The position numbers and the translations under genes are program-made. The notes under the pieces are model-generated. The model made no database searches. It was given only the letters and a program-made list of their open reading frames with translations, and was not told the DNA's origin. A DNA stretch of 50,206 nucleotides from Myxococcaceae bacterium. Lineage in GTDB: Bacteria > Myxococcota > Myxococcia > Myxococcales > Myxococcaceae. Location of the stretch: positions 1 to 50,206 of the forward strand of contig JAFGNZ010000267.1 of the NCBI GenBank assembly GCA_016926755.1, read 5' to 3'. Shown piece by piece: positions 50,035 through 50,206 of this stretch. Numbering within the stretch: position 1 is the stretch's first letter; every line of letters begins with the position of its first letter.

Positions 50035-50206
50035 TCAGAGCGGCGATTTGCGCTGCAGCTCCGGAACTCGCGTGGGCTTGCGGTGGTGCTCGTGATCGTA
50101 GAAGCACTCGGGCCCCAGGTGTTGGATGAGCTGGCGCTCGCGGGCGGCGGACTCGGGAGTGCCGGCCTGGATGGGCAGCTCGTACGGCTGGACCAGGACG
50201 ATTCCG
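50035..50206 (-). CDS. C-terminal end of an unidentified protein, cut by the window edge
   Basis: The minus strand reads VLVQPYELPIQAGTPESAAR, then ERQLIQHLGPECFYDHEHHR and KPTRVPELQRKSPL, with a stop at 50035-50037. Codon use fits a real gene, and it lies 69 bp upstream of the SAF-domain gene on the same strand. I do not recognise the family from these 57 residues. Confidence 0.5.
   Translation of the reverse strand, partial: GIVLVQPYELPIQAGTPESAARERQLIQHLGPECFYDHEHHRKPTRVPELQRKSPL

Noticed and set aside
1-50206. tRNA or rRNA genes
   Set aside because: No cloverleaf-like segment with GTTCRANTC and a CCA-type end, and no rRNA core sequence, was recognised on either strand. This was by eye only.

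Overview
The window looks like a chromosomal segment from a myxobacterium, probably of the Archangium/Cystobacter/Stigmatella/Hyalangium group. I infer this from the high GC with strong third-position GC bias, the very large fusion signalling kinases (Ser/Thr kinase, AAA ATPase, TPR, GAF and histidine kinase in one chain), the multi-PAS kinases, the golvesin-type C-terminal domains on secreted enzymes, a DUF4157 (eCIS core domain) protein, many lipoproteins, and a lipid/polyketide synthase. No rRNA, tRNA or CRISPR was seen.

Layout. 1-7.6 kb is an accessory stretch: an IS3-type transposase remnant, a DUF4157 protein with a possible C-terminal cysteine-protease-like region, a shortened DnaJ-like protein, a small conserved-looking protein, a peptidoglycan-binding/C39-like peptidase, gene remnants and a calcium-repeat lipoprotein. 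7.6-11.8 kb carries a four-PAS histidine kinase, a CBS-pair protein, a broken CBS paralogue and a GFA-family protein. 11.9-21.0 kb is a three-gene lipid/polyketide cassette: a tandem-ACP plus FabL-like SDR protein, a 2154-aa hotdog-AT-KS-KS(degenerate)-KR-DH megasynthase without its own ACP, and a membrane fatty-acid desaturase. It is bracketed by direct repeats, because 21010-21230 is a condensed copy of 10291-11404.

21.3-24.5 kb is tyrosine/homogentisate catabolism (hppD and hmgA on the minus strand) with a divergent LysR gene and a T-N11-A palindrome between them. 24.5-29.6 kb encodes envelope and secreted proteins, including two divergent enzymes (an M23 peptidase and a DUF1906-type protein) that share a C-terminal golvesin-like domain and face each other across an AT-rich spacer. 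29.6-45.9 kb has two paralogous ~1770-residue kinases in opposite orientation. Between them lie a fatty-acid beta-oxidation pair (thiolase, and hydratase/dehydrogenase), a graspetide-type RiPP locus (precursor peptide plus ATP-grasp ligase) and a beheaded ECF sigma factor. 45.9-50.2 kb holds a SAM methyltransferase, a membrane PAS histidine kinase, a VOC protein, a CpaB/SAF-like membrane protein and the end of an unknown gene.

The two strongest candidates for undescribed biology are (1) the graspetide locus, whose 73-aa precursor has two near-identical MRMSY(E/P)GDPRDTG cores, and (2) the ACP-in-trans iterative synthase/desaturase cassette with its unusual domain order and direct-repeat borders. 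All functional calls come from reading motifs; no database search was run.
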